Assembly: GCA_963792785.1 (NCBI GenBank)
Contig: CAWBXO010000001.1
Span: forward strand, 744,001 to 808,000
Direction of reading: 5' to 3'
Origin: CAWIMX01 sp963792785
GTDB taxonomy: Bacteria; Acidobacteriota; Vicinamibacteria; Vicinamibacterales; CAVVIG01
Length of the DNA stretch: 64,000 nucleotides
Part shown: positions 21,332 through 33,125 of the stretch, one piece after another
Layout: every line of letters begins with the position of its first letter
Numbering within the stretch: position 1 is the first letter of the stretch
Notes under the pieces: model-generated
The model's input: the letters and a program-made list of their open reading frames with translations, nothing else
What the model was told of the DNA's origin: nothing
Databases searched by the model: none
Made by a program: the position numbers and the translations under genes

Positions 21332-22549
21332 ATGTCGATTCTCATGACGCTGCGCATCGCGCTGAAGGCACTCAACCGCAACAAGATGCGGACGGCGCTC
21401 ACCATGCTCGGCATGATCATCGGCGTGGCCGCCGTCATCACGATGGTGGCGCTCGGCACGGGCGCGTCCGCCTCGATCGAGGCGCAGATCCAGTCGGCCG
21501 GCACCAACATGATCATGGTGAGCGCCGGCAACTTCACGCAGGGCGGCGTGCGGCAGGGCCAGGGCAACGCCAGCACGCTGACGCCCGCCGACGCCGAGGC
21601 GATCGCCGGCGTTCCCGGCGTCCAGTACGTCTCGGCCGGGATCAATTCGCGCGGCCAGATGATCGCCGGCAATCTGAACTGGAACACCCAGGTGCAGGGC
21701 GCCGACGTGGACTACCCGCTCATCCGGTCGTGGCAGGTCGAGGACGGATCGTTCTTCACCCCGCAGGACGTGACGTCGGCCGCCAAGGTGGTCGTGCTCG
21801 GCAGCATTGTCCGCGACCAGTTGTACGGCCCGGGCGAGGATCCCACCGGGCAGGTGCTGCGCATCCAGAACCGGCCGTTCACCGTCGTCGGCGTGATGGC
21901 GTCGAAGGGTCAGTCCGGCATGGGGCAGGATCAGGACGACATCGCGTTCGTCCCCTACACGACCGTCATGAAGAAGATGCGCGGCGTGACCTACCTGCAG
22001 CAGATCACGGTGTCGGCCGCCTCGGCCACCGACACGCAGGCGACGGCGGACCGGATCTCGACGCTCCTGCGCACGCGCCACAACATCTTCCCCGGCGATC
22101 CGGACGACTTCATGGTGCGGACGATGGAGGAGATGGCGAGCGTGCGCACCGAGGCGACGCGCACGATGACGGGCCTGCTCGCGGGCATCGCGGGCGTCTC
22201 GCTGCTCGTCGGCGGCATCGGCATCATGAACATCATGCTGGTGTCGGTGACCGAGCGCACGCGCGAGATCGGCCTCCGCATGGCCATCGGGGCCAAGGGC
22301 GGCGATGTGCTCCTGCAGTTCCTCGTCGAGGCGGTCGTGCTGAGCCTGTTGGGCGGCGGCATCGGGATCGCGCTCGGGTTCGGCTTGTCCCAGGGCGTGA
22401 CGCTCTGGCAGGGCTGGCCCACGTCGGTCTCAACCGATGCCGTCCTGATCGCGTTCGGCTTCGCGGCCCTGATCGGCGTGTTCTTCGGCTTCTATCCGGC
22501 TCGCAAGGCCGCCGCGCTCGATCCCATCGAAGCCCTGCGCTTCGAATAG
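21332..22549 (+). CDS. MacB-type ABC transporter permease
   Basis: 405 residues; GGAGG lies 6-7 nt upstream of ATG 21332. One N-terminal TM (MRTALTMLGMIIGVAAVITM), a large periplasmic MacB_PCD domain (residues ~50-270), then the FtsX domain with three TMs (GIAGVSLLVGGIGIMNIMLV onward) and the conserved end GFYPARKAAALDPIEALRFE. It uses ATPase-driven periplasmic motion to push substrates into the MacA-TolC conduit. It closes the operon; the next gene is convergent. Confidence 0.92.
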   Translation: MSILMTLRIALKALNRNKMRTALTMLGMIIGVAAVITMVALGTGASASIEAQIQSAGTNMIMVSAGNFTQGGVRQGQGNASTLTPADAEAIAGVPGVQYVSAGINSRGQMIAGNLNWNTQVQGADVDYPLIRSWQVEDGSFFTPQDVTSAAKVVVLGSIVRDQLYGPGEDPTGQVLRIQNRPFTVVGVMASKGQSGMGQDQDDIAFVPYTTVMKKMRGVTYLQQITVSAASATDTQATADRISTLLRTRHNIFPGDPDDFMVRTMEEMASVRTEATRTMTGLLAGIAGVSLLVGGIGIMNIMLVSVTERTREIGLRMAIGAKGGDVLLQFLVEAVVLSLLGGGIGIALGFGLSQGVTLWQGWPTSVSTDAVLIAFGFAALIGVFFGFYPARKAAALDPIEALRFE

Positions 22550-22573
22550 AACCACCCTCCGCGCCCTCTGTCG

Positions 22574-23032
22574 TTACGCCCCGAGGGCCGCGAGGAGCTC
22601 CGCGATCGTCCGTCCCGTTACGGGATCGATCAGGTCCGGCGCGATCTCGGCCAGCGGTTCGAGCACGAACCGCCGCTCCCGAAACCGCGGGTGCGGCACG
22701 ATCAGATCCGGCTCATCCACGCGGCGATCGCCGAACAACACAAGGTCGAGATCCAGCGTCCGGGCGGCGTTGGGAAGGGACCGCGCGCGTCCGCGCGCGT
22801 GCTCGATGGCGTGCAGCGCCTCCAGTAACGCACGGGGCGAGCCGCCGAATCGTCCGACGGCCGCGGCGTTGAGGAAGTCGGGCTGGGGCCCGGGCGCGCC
22901 GACAGGCGCGGTGTCGCAGTAGCGGGACAGGCGGAGATCGTTCAGGACGGCGCCGAGGCGCCCGACGGCGTAGTCCAGATGCGCGGCGCGGTCGCCGAGA
23001 TTGCTGCCGAGTGCGATCGCTACTCGATCCAC
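22574..23032 (-). CDS. folK: 2-amino-4-hydroxy-6-hydroxymethyldihydropteridine pyrophosphokinase
   Basis: FolK transfers pyrophosphate to 6-hydroxymethyl-dihydropterin in folate synthesis. The N-terminal motif VAIALGSNLGDRAAHL, the middle PQPDFLNAAA and RTLDLDLVLFGDRRVDEPDL, and VPHPRFRERRFVLEPLAEI are diagnostic. GTG 23032 gives 152 residues, normal for the family, and overlaps the upstream gene by 13 nt. Other folate genes are not adjacent, so the coupling to a DksA-type gene and a helical protein is the local oddity. Confidence 0.92.
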   Translation of the reverse strand: MDRVAIALGSNLGDRAAHLDYAVGRLGAVLNDLRLSRYCDTAPVGAPGPQPDFLNAAAVGRFGGSPRALLEALHAIEHARGRARSLPNAARTLDLDLVLFGDRRVDEPDLIVPHPRFRERRFVLEPLAEIAPDLIDPVTGRTIAELLAALGA

Positions 23033-23508
23033 CGGGTGGCGAGCACCTCGCCGGACGGCAGCGGGTTGTGCGGATTGTGGCGCCCGAGGACGTCGGTCCT
23101 CCCGGCGGCCAGTTGCTCGAACGACCGCTCCTGCTCCACCGTCTCGCCGAGGACGACGCGGAGCATCTTGCGGTGGCGGGCGTTCTCCATCGCGTCCACG
23201 CGCGGCGTCCAACGGGTCACGAAGGCCCGGGCGTCGCTCGCGTCCTCGTGCAGCACTGCAGCGTCGGCATCCGGGCCTCGCCCGGCGGCCGTCCGCGAGA
23301 GCTCCGCGCCCGCGTCGGGCACGGCCGCGCCGAGCTCCTCGAGCGCGCGGCGCACCCAGGTGAGCTGCACGTCGCCGCGGTTGATGGCGTACTGGTAGGT
23401 GTTATTGGCGTCGTAGCCGCGCACGACCCGCGCCCCGGCCTGATGGCGAAGCACCATCGCGAGCTTCTCGCGATAGAAATCCTGGAGGAGCTCCGCCAGA
23501 CCGGTCAT
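23020..23508 (-). CDS. Uncharacterised helical protein between dksA-like and folK
   Basis: 162 residues, soluble, almost wholly helical by composition, with no signal peptide. Recognisable stretches are LAELLQDFYREKLAMVLRHQ and ENARHRKMLRVVLGETVEQE; the latter has E-x3-H and E-x3-E spacings that could suit a ferritin-like or hemerythrin-like metal site, but I cannot assign it. ATG 23508 overlaps the stop of the DksA-type gene (ATGA), and its own stop overlaps folK by 13 nt, so all three are translationally coupled. No function assigned. Confidence 0.7.
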   Translation of the reverse strand: MTGLAELLQDFYREKLAMVLRHQAGARVVRGYDANNTYQYAINRGDVQLTWVRRALEELGAAVPDAGAELSRTAAGRGPDADAAVLHEDASDARAFVTRWTPRVDAMENARHRKMLRVVLGETVEQERSFEQLAAGRTDVLGRHNPHNPLPSGEVLATRWIE

Positions 23509-23840
23509 GAGGCCTGTTTTTCCTTGCACGCGATGCAGACGCGCGTCCACGGGATGGCGTTCAGGCGCGCCTCGGCGATCATCTCGCCGCAGTCGCGGCA
23601 CACGCCGTAGGTGCCCTTCTCGAGTCGCTGCAGGGCCTCGTCGATCGCCTGGAGGATCTTCGCGTCGGTCTGCTTGAGCTTCAGCTGGATGTGGACTTCG
23701 TTGTTGCCGCTGGCCTGGTCGGCCATATCGCCCTGGCGAGTATTGTTCTCCATCGACGCTTGCAGCGGCTTGATGCCACCGGTCCCGAGAATCTCGGTGC
23801 GCTTTCTCATCAACGCGTCCTTATAGGTCTGGTCGTCCAT
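23505..23840 (-). CDS. DksA/TraR-family C4 zinc-finger protein
   Basis: 111 residues beginning MDDQTYKDALMRKRTEI. A long coiled region (IQLKLKQTDAKILQAIDEAL) leads to the C4 zinc finger GVCRDCGEMIAEARLNAIPW with the second pair in TRVCIACKEKQAS. DksA binds the RNA polymerase secondary channel and works with ppGpp; the family also includes shorter relatives of unknown role. The coiled-coil tip does not carry an obvious DxxDxA motif, so it may be a DksA-like regulator rather than DksA itself. First gene of a three-gene overlapping unit with folK. Confidence 0.85.
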   Translation of the reverse strand: MDDQTYKDALMRKRTEILGTGGIKPLQASMENNTRQGDMADQASGNNEVHIQLKLKQTDAKILQAIDEALQRLEKGTYGVCRDCGEMIAEARLNAIPWTRVCIACKEKQAS

Positions 23841-23902
23841 CGCGTTTGAAGCTCCTATGATCTGCGCGGCGCTCCGCGGCCCCCCCAACATGCCATCTTA
23901 CC

Positions 23903-25237
23903 TCACCCCTGCAGGAACGCGTAGCGGATCACGAACAGCAGGGCGAACACATAGATGATCGGGTGCACGTCGCGATACCGTCCAGTCGCCAGCTTGAGCA
24001 CGACGTAGGCCGTCAGCCCGAACGCCACGCCCTCGGTGATGCTGATCGTGAGCGGCATCACGATCGCCGTCAGAAACGCGGGGATCGCCTCGGTGGGATC
24101 GTCCCACGCGACGTGACGCAGCCCGCCGATCATCATCGTCCCCACCAGCACGAGCGGCGGCGCGATCACCGGATAGAGCGTCACGCCCCCGTCGGCCGCA
24201 AAGCCCCCGCCGACCATCTGGGCGAGCGGGTGAAAGAACAGCGCGAGCAGGAAGAGACCGGCCGTGACCAGGCTGGTGAGGCCGGTGCGCCCGCCGGCCG
24301 CGACGCCCGCGCCGCTCTCGACGTAGGCCGTCACCGTGGACGTGCCGAGCATCGCGCCCGCGACCGTGCCGATCGCATCGGCCAGCAGGGCCTGCCGCGC
24401 CCGGGGCAGCGTGCCGTCGCGCATCAGCCCCGCCTGCTCGCCCACCGCGACGAGCGTGCCGACCGAGTCGAACAGAGCCAGGAAGAAGAACACGAAGATC
24501 ACCGCGACCATCCCCGGCGCGAACGCCCCGGCGACGTCGAGCTTGAGCAGCGTCGGCAGGATCGACGGCGGCCGGCTCGCGACGCCGTGGTACTGGACCA
24601 GCCCGAGCGGGAGTCCGATCGCCGTCGTGGCGAGGATGCCCCAGAGAATCGCGCCGGGCACGCGCCGCGCCATGAGGATCGACGTGAGCGTGAGGCCGCC
24701 GAGCGCGAGCAGCACCGGAGGGCTATGCAGGTTGCCGAGCGTGACCAGCGTCCCGGGTGACGCCACGACGAGCCCGGCCCACTGGAACCCGACCATCGCG
24801 ATCAGCAGGCCGATGCCGCCGGCGATCGCGTGCTTGATCGACGTCGGGATCGCGGAAATCAGCCGCTCGCGCAGGCCGATGCCGGCCGTGAGGATGAAGA
24901 TCACGCCCGCGATCGCGACGCCGCCGAGCGCGATGGGCCACGGGATCTGCATCCCGAGCACGACGCTGTAGACGAAGAAGAAGTTGTGCCCCATCGCCGG
25001 CGCCACCGCGATCGGATAGTTGGCGCCGAACGCCATGAGGGTCGTCGCGAACGCGGTCGAGAGGCACGTCGCGACCAGCACGGCGCCGAAGTCCATGCCG
25101 CAGGCCGAGAGCAGGGCCGGCTGCACGAAGATGATGTAGGCCATCGTCAGGAACGTGGTGACCCCGGCGAGGCACTCGCGCCGCACGGTGGTGCCGTGCG
25201 CGGCGAGGGCGAAACGGCGCTCGAGCCACTGCGTCAT
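23903..25237 (-). CDS. NCS2/AzgA-family purine (adenine/guanine/hypoxanthine) permease
   Basis: 444 residues, about 13 TM segments. Diagnostic stretches are RRECLAGVTTFLTMAYIIFV near the N-terminus, ANYPIAVAPAMGHNFFFVYS, FFFLALFDSVGTLVAVGEQA, and LLADAIGTVAGAMLGTSTVT with the following TAYVESGAGVAAGGRTGLTS. These match the AzgA branch of NCS2 transporters that import purine bases with protons. Start ATG 25237. It stands alone on the minus strand, separated from the upstream permease gene by a short GC-skewed repeat. Confidence 0.92.
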   Translation of the reverse strand: MTQWLERRFALAAHGTTVRRECLAGVTTFLTMAYIIFVQPALLSACGMDFGAVLVATCLSTAFATTLMAFGANYPIAVAPAMGHNFFFVYSVVLGMQIPWPIALGGVAIAGVIFILTAGIGLRERLISAIPTSIKHAIAGGIGLLIAMVGFQWAGLVVASPGTLVTLGNLHSPPVLLALGGLTLTSILMARRVPGAILWGILATTAIGLPLGLVQYHGVASRPPSILPTLLKLDVAGAFAPGMVAVIFVFFFLALFDSVGTLVAVGEQAGLMRDGTLPRARQALLADAIGTVAGAMLGTSTVTAYVESGAGVAAGGRTGLTSLVTAGLFLLALFFHPLAQMVGGGFAADGGVTLYPVIAPPLVLVGTMMIGGLRHVAWDDPTEAIPAFLTAIVMPLTISITEGVAFGLTAYVVLKLATGRYRDVHPIIYVFALLFVIRYAFLQG

Positions 25238-25246
25238 GCGCGTCTT

Positions 25247-25289
25247 CTCTTACCCACCTGCCCCACCTGCCCCACCCGACCCACCCGCC
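25247..25289. repeat. GGGTGGGTC/CCCACCTGCC short-period repeat after a stop codon
   Basis: On the minus strand the sequence GGCGGGTGGGTCGGGTGGGG and two more GGCAGGTGGG units follow directly on the permease TAG (25292-25290). It is the same sequence family as the inverted arms at 51.2-51.5 kb, present here as a single arm. Confidence 0.7.
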
Positions 25290-27840
25290 CTACTCAGCCC
25301 TCAGCGTGGAGAGGGGCTTGTGCCGCAGCACATCGAGGCTCGACACGAGGCCGATCACGGCCACGAGGATCGTCGTCACCGCGACGCCCGCGACGTGCTC
25401 GGCCGGGAAGATCCGCCACGGGATGTCGAGCGCCCACCGGCTCACGCCCCAGGTCAGCGCCACGGCGCCGAGCGAGCCCACGAGGCCCGCGAGCGCGCCG
25501 AGCAGGCCGTACTCGATCAGCAGCATCCGCGCGATCGTCCGGGTGGTCGCGCCGAGCGTCTTGAACACGGCGGCTTCGTAGACGCGCTGGAACTTGGTCA
25601 TCGCGACGGCGCCGATCAGAATCAGTCCGCCGGAGAACAGCACCAGCCCGCCGACGATGGTGATCGCCAGCGTGACCTTCTCCATGACGTCGCGGATGCT
25701 GGCGAGGATCTCCTCGAAGTCGATCACCGAGACGTTGGGGAAGCGCGCCACGAGGTCGTGCTGGAACCGCGCCCGGGCCTCCGTGCCCGACGGCCCCTTG
25801 AGCGGCGCGATCATCGTCTGCGGCGCGTCGTCCAGCACGCCCGGCCGGAACACGAACATGAAGCCGCCGCTGCGCGAGTCCTTCCAGTCGACGCGGCGAA
25901 TGCTGGTCACGCGGGCCTCGATCGTCCGGCCGAGCACGTCGAACCGCATCACGTCGCCCACGTCGACGGCGAAGCGGTCGTGGATGCCTTCCTCGATCGA
26001 CACTTCGGCCTGATCGGACGGCCCGCTCCAGAACGCGCCGCCGACGATGCTCTCGTTGCCTTCGAGGTGGTCGCGATACGTGACCGTGTACTCGCGCGCG
26101 AGCGAGCCGCGCGCGCGAACGTCCTCGAAGCTCTCGAGCGACGTCTCGCGGCCCTCGACGCCGGTGACCCGCGCCCGCAGCACCGGAATCAGCGCCGCCG
26201 GCCCCGCGCCCGTCGCGGGATCGGCCAGAAACGCCTCGAGCGGCGCCGCCTGGTCCCGCTGCACGTCCATCAGGAACATGTCCGGCGCGTCGGCGGCCAT
26301 CTCGAACGAGAACTCCTGGAGCAGGCTGGCCTGCAGCGACCGCACGCCGACGATGAAGAACGCCCCGAGGCCGACGGCGAGCAGAATGACGCGGGTCTGG
26401 TTGCCCGGGCGCGAGAGGTGCAGCACGGCGTGCCGGAGCGGAAACGACGGCGACGAGGCGAGCGGCGTCACGAGCTTCACGAGCGCCTGGCCGGCCAGGT
26501 GCAGGACGAGCGCCAGGCCGGCGAAGCCGGCGCACACCACCACGCCCGCGCGCCACGACTCGGCCTGCCACGCCGTCAGGGCCACCAGCCCCGCCGCGAC
26601 GAGCGCGGCGGCGCCGATGGCCGTCCAGTCCCAGCCGGCGCCCGTCGACTCGTCGCGCAGCAGCCGCGAGGGCCGGATCCGCCGGACCTGCAGCAGCGGC
26701 ACAATCGAAAACAGCAGCGACACGAGCAGCGCCGATCCCGAGGCCCTGCGCCGCGGCGCTCCACGTGATGCCGTACTGCACCTGGTCCAGCAGCGACGGC
26801 TCCGTGCCGAGCGGGCCCAGCAGGTACGGGATCGCGCGCACGGCCGCCCACGCGACCGCGACGCCGAGCAGGCTGCCGGCGGCGCCGAGCGCCAGGATCT
26901 GCAGCATGTAGACGGCGATGATCTGGCGGCTCGTGGCGCCCAGGCACTTGAGCACCGCGATGCCGCGGATCTTCTGGAGGATGAACACGCGCGTGACGCT
27001 CGACACGGCGATGCCGCCGAGGATGACCACGACCAGGCCGATCAGGCTGAGGTAGTTCTCCGCGCGATCGAAGTCGCGGCCGAGCTGGTCGTCCCTGGAG
27101 CGATAGGAGCGCGCGGTGATGAACTCGTCCTTGAAGTCCGACTGAAGCGCCGTGACCAGCGGCTCGATCCCGGACTCGGCCACCTTCACGAGCACCACGC
27201 GGCGCGCGCGGCTGCCGACGGTCAGCAGGCCGGTCGCGTCGAGATCGGCGGCGTCGACCATCACGCGAGGGCCCTGGCTGAACGCCTCCACCTGGCGCCC
27301 CGGCTCGCTCGTGATCACGCCGCGGATGGTGAACGCGGTGCGGCCGATCAGGATCTGGTCGCCCACCGCGAGGTCCAGCGCCGCCAGCAGCTCCGGACGC
27401 ACGAGCGCGCCGCGGCCCTCGACGAGCGCGTGCGCGTACGCCTGCCCGCCGGCCAGCTCCATCTCGCCGTACAGCGGAAACGCCGGCTCGACGCCGAGCA
27501 GCTCGACCATCCGCACGGTGGCCTTCGCCTCGTCGGCCGGCCGCACCATCGTCACCGTCTCGACGGTGCGGGTGGAGGTGGCGTGCGCGTCGGCCAGGCG
27601 CCGCGCGATCGTGTCGAGCGCGTCGGGCGTCCAGTCGCGGTTGGTGGAGATCAGGACGTCAGCCGCGGTGAGCGACCGCGCCTCGGCGCCGAACACATCG
27701 CGCACGTTGCGAATCACGGATCGCAGCGCGACGATGGCGGCGACGCCGACGGCAATGCACACGAAGAAGAACAGCAACCGCCGCCACGCCGCCCGGGTCT
27801 CGCGCACGGCCATGCGGAGCACGAAGGCGGCGCTCCTCAC
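25290..27840 (-). CDS. YbbP/LolE-like ABC transporter permease (one frameshift)
   Basis: About 850 residues with two FtsX-type modules, each a periplasmic domain plus three to four TMs. N-terminal TM: RLLFFFVCIAVGVAAIVALR. First FtsX module: LIGLVVVILGGIAVSSVTRV, then QKIRGIAVLKCLGATSRQII. Second: LAITIVGGLVLFSGGLILIG and AAVFKTLGATTRTIARMLLI. The frame changes near 26740 (AAAQGLGI / ALLVSLLFSIVPLL), fitting one extra G. GTG 27840 overlaps the ATPase stop (GTGA). With the ATPase and tesA-like gene this reproduces the E. coli tesA-ybbA-ybbP arrangement. A role in extracting or exporting lipid-like substrates is inferred only. Confidence 0.87.
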
Positions 27841-28505
27841 GCCACCCCCTCCACCACGCGCCCGTCGCGCAGGACCAGCCGCGCGTCGGCGAGCGCGGCA
27901 AGCTCGGCGTCGTGGGTGACGAGCACGATGGTCGTGCCGCGGGCGCGGTGAATCTGCGTCAGCAGATCCATGATGTGCCGGCCGTTGCCGCTGTCGAGGT
28001 TGCCGGTCGGCTCGTCCGCCAGCACGATCGGCGGATCGTTGGCGAGGGCGCGCGCCAGGGCCACGCGCTGCTGTTCGCCGCCTGAGAGCTGCGACGGGTA
28101 GTGGTGCCCGCGGCCGGTCAGCCCGACCTCCTCGAGGAGCGCCGTCGCCCGCGCCCGCGCGTTCGCGGCGCCGGCAATCTCCATCGGCACGGCCACGTTC
28201 TCGTGCGCGGTCAGCGACGGGATCAGGTGAAAGAACTGGAACACGAAACCGATCTTCTCGCCGCGCAGCTTCGCGAGCGCGTCCTCGCCGAGCGCCGTGA
28301 TGTCGACGCCGTCGATCTCGACCCGCCCGGACGAGGGCGCGTCGAGCCCCGCGATGAGCCCGAGCAGCGTGGACTTGCCGCTGCCCGACGGCCCGAGAAT
28401 CGCGACGAACCGGCCGCGCGGCACGTGAAACGTCAGCGGATGGAGGATCGTCAGCGGCTCGCTCCCGCTCGTGACCGTTTTGGAGACGTCGACCAGATCG
28501 ATCAT
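27837..28505 (-). CDS. YbbA/LolD-like ABC transporter ATPase
   Basis: 222 residues with Walker [19 protein letters not shown]-loop [13 protein letters not shown], signature [15 protein letters not shown], Walker [14 protein letters not shown] and H-loop VTHDAEL. Start ATG 28505 lies 8 nt before the tesA-like stop on the same strand. It supplies energy to the overlapping downstream permease. Membership in the YbbA branch rests on the gene neighbourhood. Confidence 0.92.
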   Translation of the reverse strand: MIDLVDVSKTVTSGSEPLTILHPLTFHVPRGRFVAILGPSGSGKSTLLGLIAGLDAPSSGRVEIDGVDITALGEDALAKLRGEKIGFVFQFFHLIPSLTAHENVAVPMEIAGAANARARATALLEEVGLTGRGHHYPSQLSGGEQQRVALARALANDPPIVLADEPTGNLDSGNGRHIMDLLTQIHRARGTTIVLVTHDAELAALADARLVLRDGRVVEGVA

Positions 28506-28512
28506 TCGAGCG

Positions 28513-29239
28513 TCAGCTCCGTGGCGCCGCGACGATCGGCTCGAGTACGGCCCAGACGTTGTCCGCCACGATGACCGCGCCCGCGGGCCGTGGGATGGAT
28601 GCCGTCGGCCTGGTTCAACGCGGGGTCGCCGGCCACGCCGTCCAGGAGGAACGGAACGAGCGCGACGCCGTACTGGCGCGCGAGCTCCGGGTAGATGCGG
28701 TGAAACGCCAGTGTGAAGTCGGGACCGTAGTTGGGCGGCGCCTCCATGCCGGCCAGTACCACGCGCACGCCTCGGGCCTGCGCCGTCTCGATGATCGTCG
28801 ACAGATTCTTGCGCAGCTCCTCCACCGGCAGGCCGCGCAGGCCATCGTTCGCGCCCAGTTCGACCACGAGCACCCGGACGTCGCCGTCGAGCGCCCAGTC
28901 GAGCCGCCGGAGGCCGCCGGCCGACGTGTCGCCCGAGACGCCGGCGTTGACGATCTCGTAGTCCAGATGGGCGTCGTCGACCTTCGCCTGCAGGAGCGCG
29001 GGATACGCGTCGTCGGGATTCAGGCCGAGGCCCGCGGTGAGGCTGTCGCCGAGGATGACGATGCGGGGACGGGCGTCGGCGGCGGCGGGCGGCGGCGCGC
29101 CGCCCGGTGCGGCCGCGTCCGGCGCGTGCGCCTCCGGTGCCCGCGAGCCACAGGCCGAGACGGCCAGCGCGACGGCCCCGAGGACCGCCATCCGCGCCGC
29201 ACGACGCAACCACCGCAGCTTTCCGGAGGCGTTACGCAC
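28513..29239 (-). CDS. TesA-type arylesterase/lysophospholipase lipoprotein (one frameshift)
   Basis: SGNH hydrolase of about 240 residues. From GTG 29239 a lipoprotein signal (RMAVLGAVALAVSAC) is followed by a Pro/Ala linker. Block I is IVILGDSLTAGLGL, with the catalytic serine in GDSL. Block III LGANDGLRGLP and block V DGIHPT supply the remaining SGNH residues. The frame shifts near 28590 after HPTAR; removing one G from a G run restores GAVIVADNVWAVLEPIVAA and a stop at 28513. Position upstream of the YbbA/YbbP-like genes supports a shared lipid-related function. The lipobox differs from E. coli TesA, which is a soluble periplasmic enzyme. Confidence 0.87.
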
Positions 29240-29257
29240 GTTTAGTATTCTACAGAC

Positions 29258-29551
29258 ATGCGCGATCGGCTCGCGCGCACGTTCGCCGCTGCGCCTGGTC
29301 CCCTCGCCACCCGCGTACCGCCGATGCCACACTCGCCCATCGAGCCGCCGCCGGCCTTTTCAAGAAAGACGTCGGCGCGCGGGGACGGCGCCCGGCAGGG
29401 CATCCTCGAGCTCGCGCAGGCGCTCGGCGACTTCGCGTCGCTCGCCGCGGCGGGCCGCCGCGCCCTCCACCTGCACCTGCCGTCGCCCGAGCCCGCGCGG
29501 TTGCGGCGCACGCTCGCGTCGCTCGTGGACCGCCTGCCCCGCCCGGCCTAG
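29258..29551 (+). CDS. Small hypothetical protein (97 aa), divergent from the tesA-like gene
   Basis: ATG 29258 to TAG 29551. The second half, ILELAQALGDFASLAAAGRR and beyond, looks like a real amphipathic helical protein; the first half is Pro/Ala/Arg-rich. No family recognised, and no clear Shine-Dalgarno. A TAGTAT/TATTCT patch at 29243-29250 could be its -10. It may be a genuine small gene or chance in GC-rich DNA. Confidence 0.4.
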   Translation: MRDRLARTFAAAPGPLATRVPPMPHSPIEPPPAFSRKTSARGDGARQGILELAQALGDFASLAAAGRRALHLHLPSPEPARLRRTLASLVDRLPRPA

Positions 29552-29561
29552 GGCCTTTTCG

Positions 29562-29567
29562 CTATAC
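29562..29567 (+). promoter_or_regulatory. Possible -10 box giving a leaderless mRNA
   Basis: CGC-TATACT-CGCC lies 8 nt before the GTG start of the sigma-54 activator gene, in an otherwise GC-rich context. Transcription 6-8 nt downstream would begin at or next to the GTG, i.e. a leaderless message. No convincing -35 hexamer is seen at 17 nt. Confidence 0.4.
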
Positions 29568-29574
29568 TCGCCGC

Positions 29575-32505
<2,931 letters not shown>

Positions 32506-32714
32506 CCGTCCATCGTGTATACTTAATATCCAGTATTTGGGTCATGAGGATACTAAGTATCCATTACCGAGGCGGTGTCGTTCGAGCACCATCGAAATAA
32601 CTCTTTCTGCTGTAATCTCTTAGCGAGTTCTAACCCGGATGGCCTCCTCCTCGACGGGTCGGCGCGGGACTTGATACTGGTTCCGACGAAACCGTGAAAC
32701 ATCGGGGGGATACC
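32506..32714. promoter_or_regulatory. AT-rich intergenic region with clustered GGATAC/GTATCC sites
   Basis: 209 bp upstream of the PilZ gene, much more AT-rich than surroundings. A perfect palindrome GGATAC-TAA-GTATCC occupies 32548-32562. Related hexamers are GTATAC (about 32517-32522) and ATATCC (about 32526-32531), and GGATAC also occurs at the 3' end of the preceding gene (about 32494). The spacing looks like an operator cluster for a dimeric regulator. Confidence 0.5.
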
Positions 32715-33125
32715 GTGAAGCAAATCTGGACGGGAACTGACTCGCCCGAGACCCGCACGAACACCCGCGGCACCGAACGGCGCGCCGTGGCCGTCGCGGG
32801 CCGGCTCACCTGGAAAGACGAACGAGGGGCCACGCGCTTCGTCAGCGTCGTGACGCGCAACATCAGCGCCGAGGGCGCCTTCGTCGAGTGCCGGACGCCG
32901 GTCTCGATTCCGCTCTATCGCCTCGTGCAGTTTCAGCTCGAACGCTCGGGGCACGACGCGGCGCAGGTGCCGATGCCGCTGCGCCACGGGCGCGTGCTGT
33001 CGGCGGTGTATCGCGTGTCGCCGGCCACCCGGTCGGGCGACCCGCAAGGCCTCGCGCTGCGCCTGCTGGTGGACCCGCGTCGCGCGGCCGCCGATGCCCG
33101 CGAGCCGCAGACCGCGAGCGCCTAG
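32715..33125 (+). CDS. PilZ-domain protein (probable c-di-GMP receptor)
   Basis: 136 residues. GTG 32715 is chosen over ATG 32694 because GGGGGGA lies 4-5 nt before it. PilZ ligand motifs are present: basic RGTERRAVAV (R-x3-R type, residue ~20) and TRNISAEGAFVE (N-x-S-x2-G, residue ~50). PilZ proteins bind cyclic di-GMP and control motility, polysaccharide or pilus functions. Nothing else in the neighbourhood identifies its output. Its TAG shares the palindrome CTAG with the convergent MBL gene. Confidence 0.8.
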   Translation: MKQIWTGTDSPETRTNTRGTERRAVAVAGRLTWKDERGATRFVSVVTRNISAEGAFVECRTPVSIPLYRLVQFQLERSGHDAAQVPMPLRHGRVLSAVYRVSPATRSGDPQGLALRLLVDPRRAAADAREPQTASA

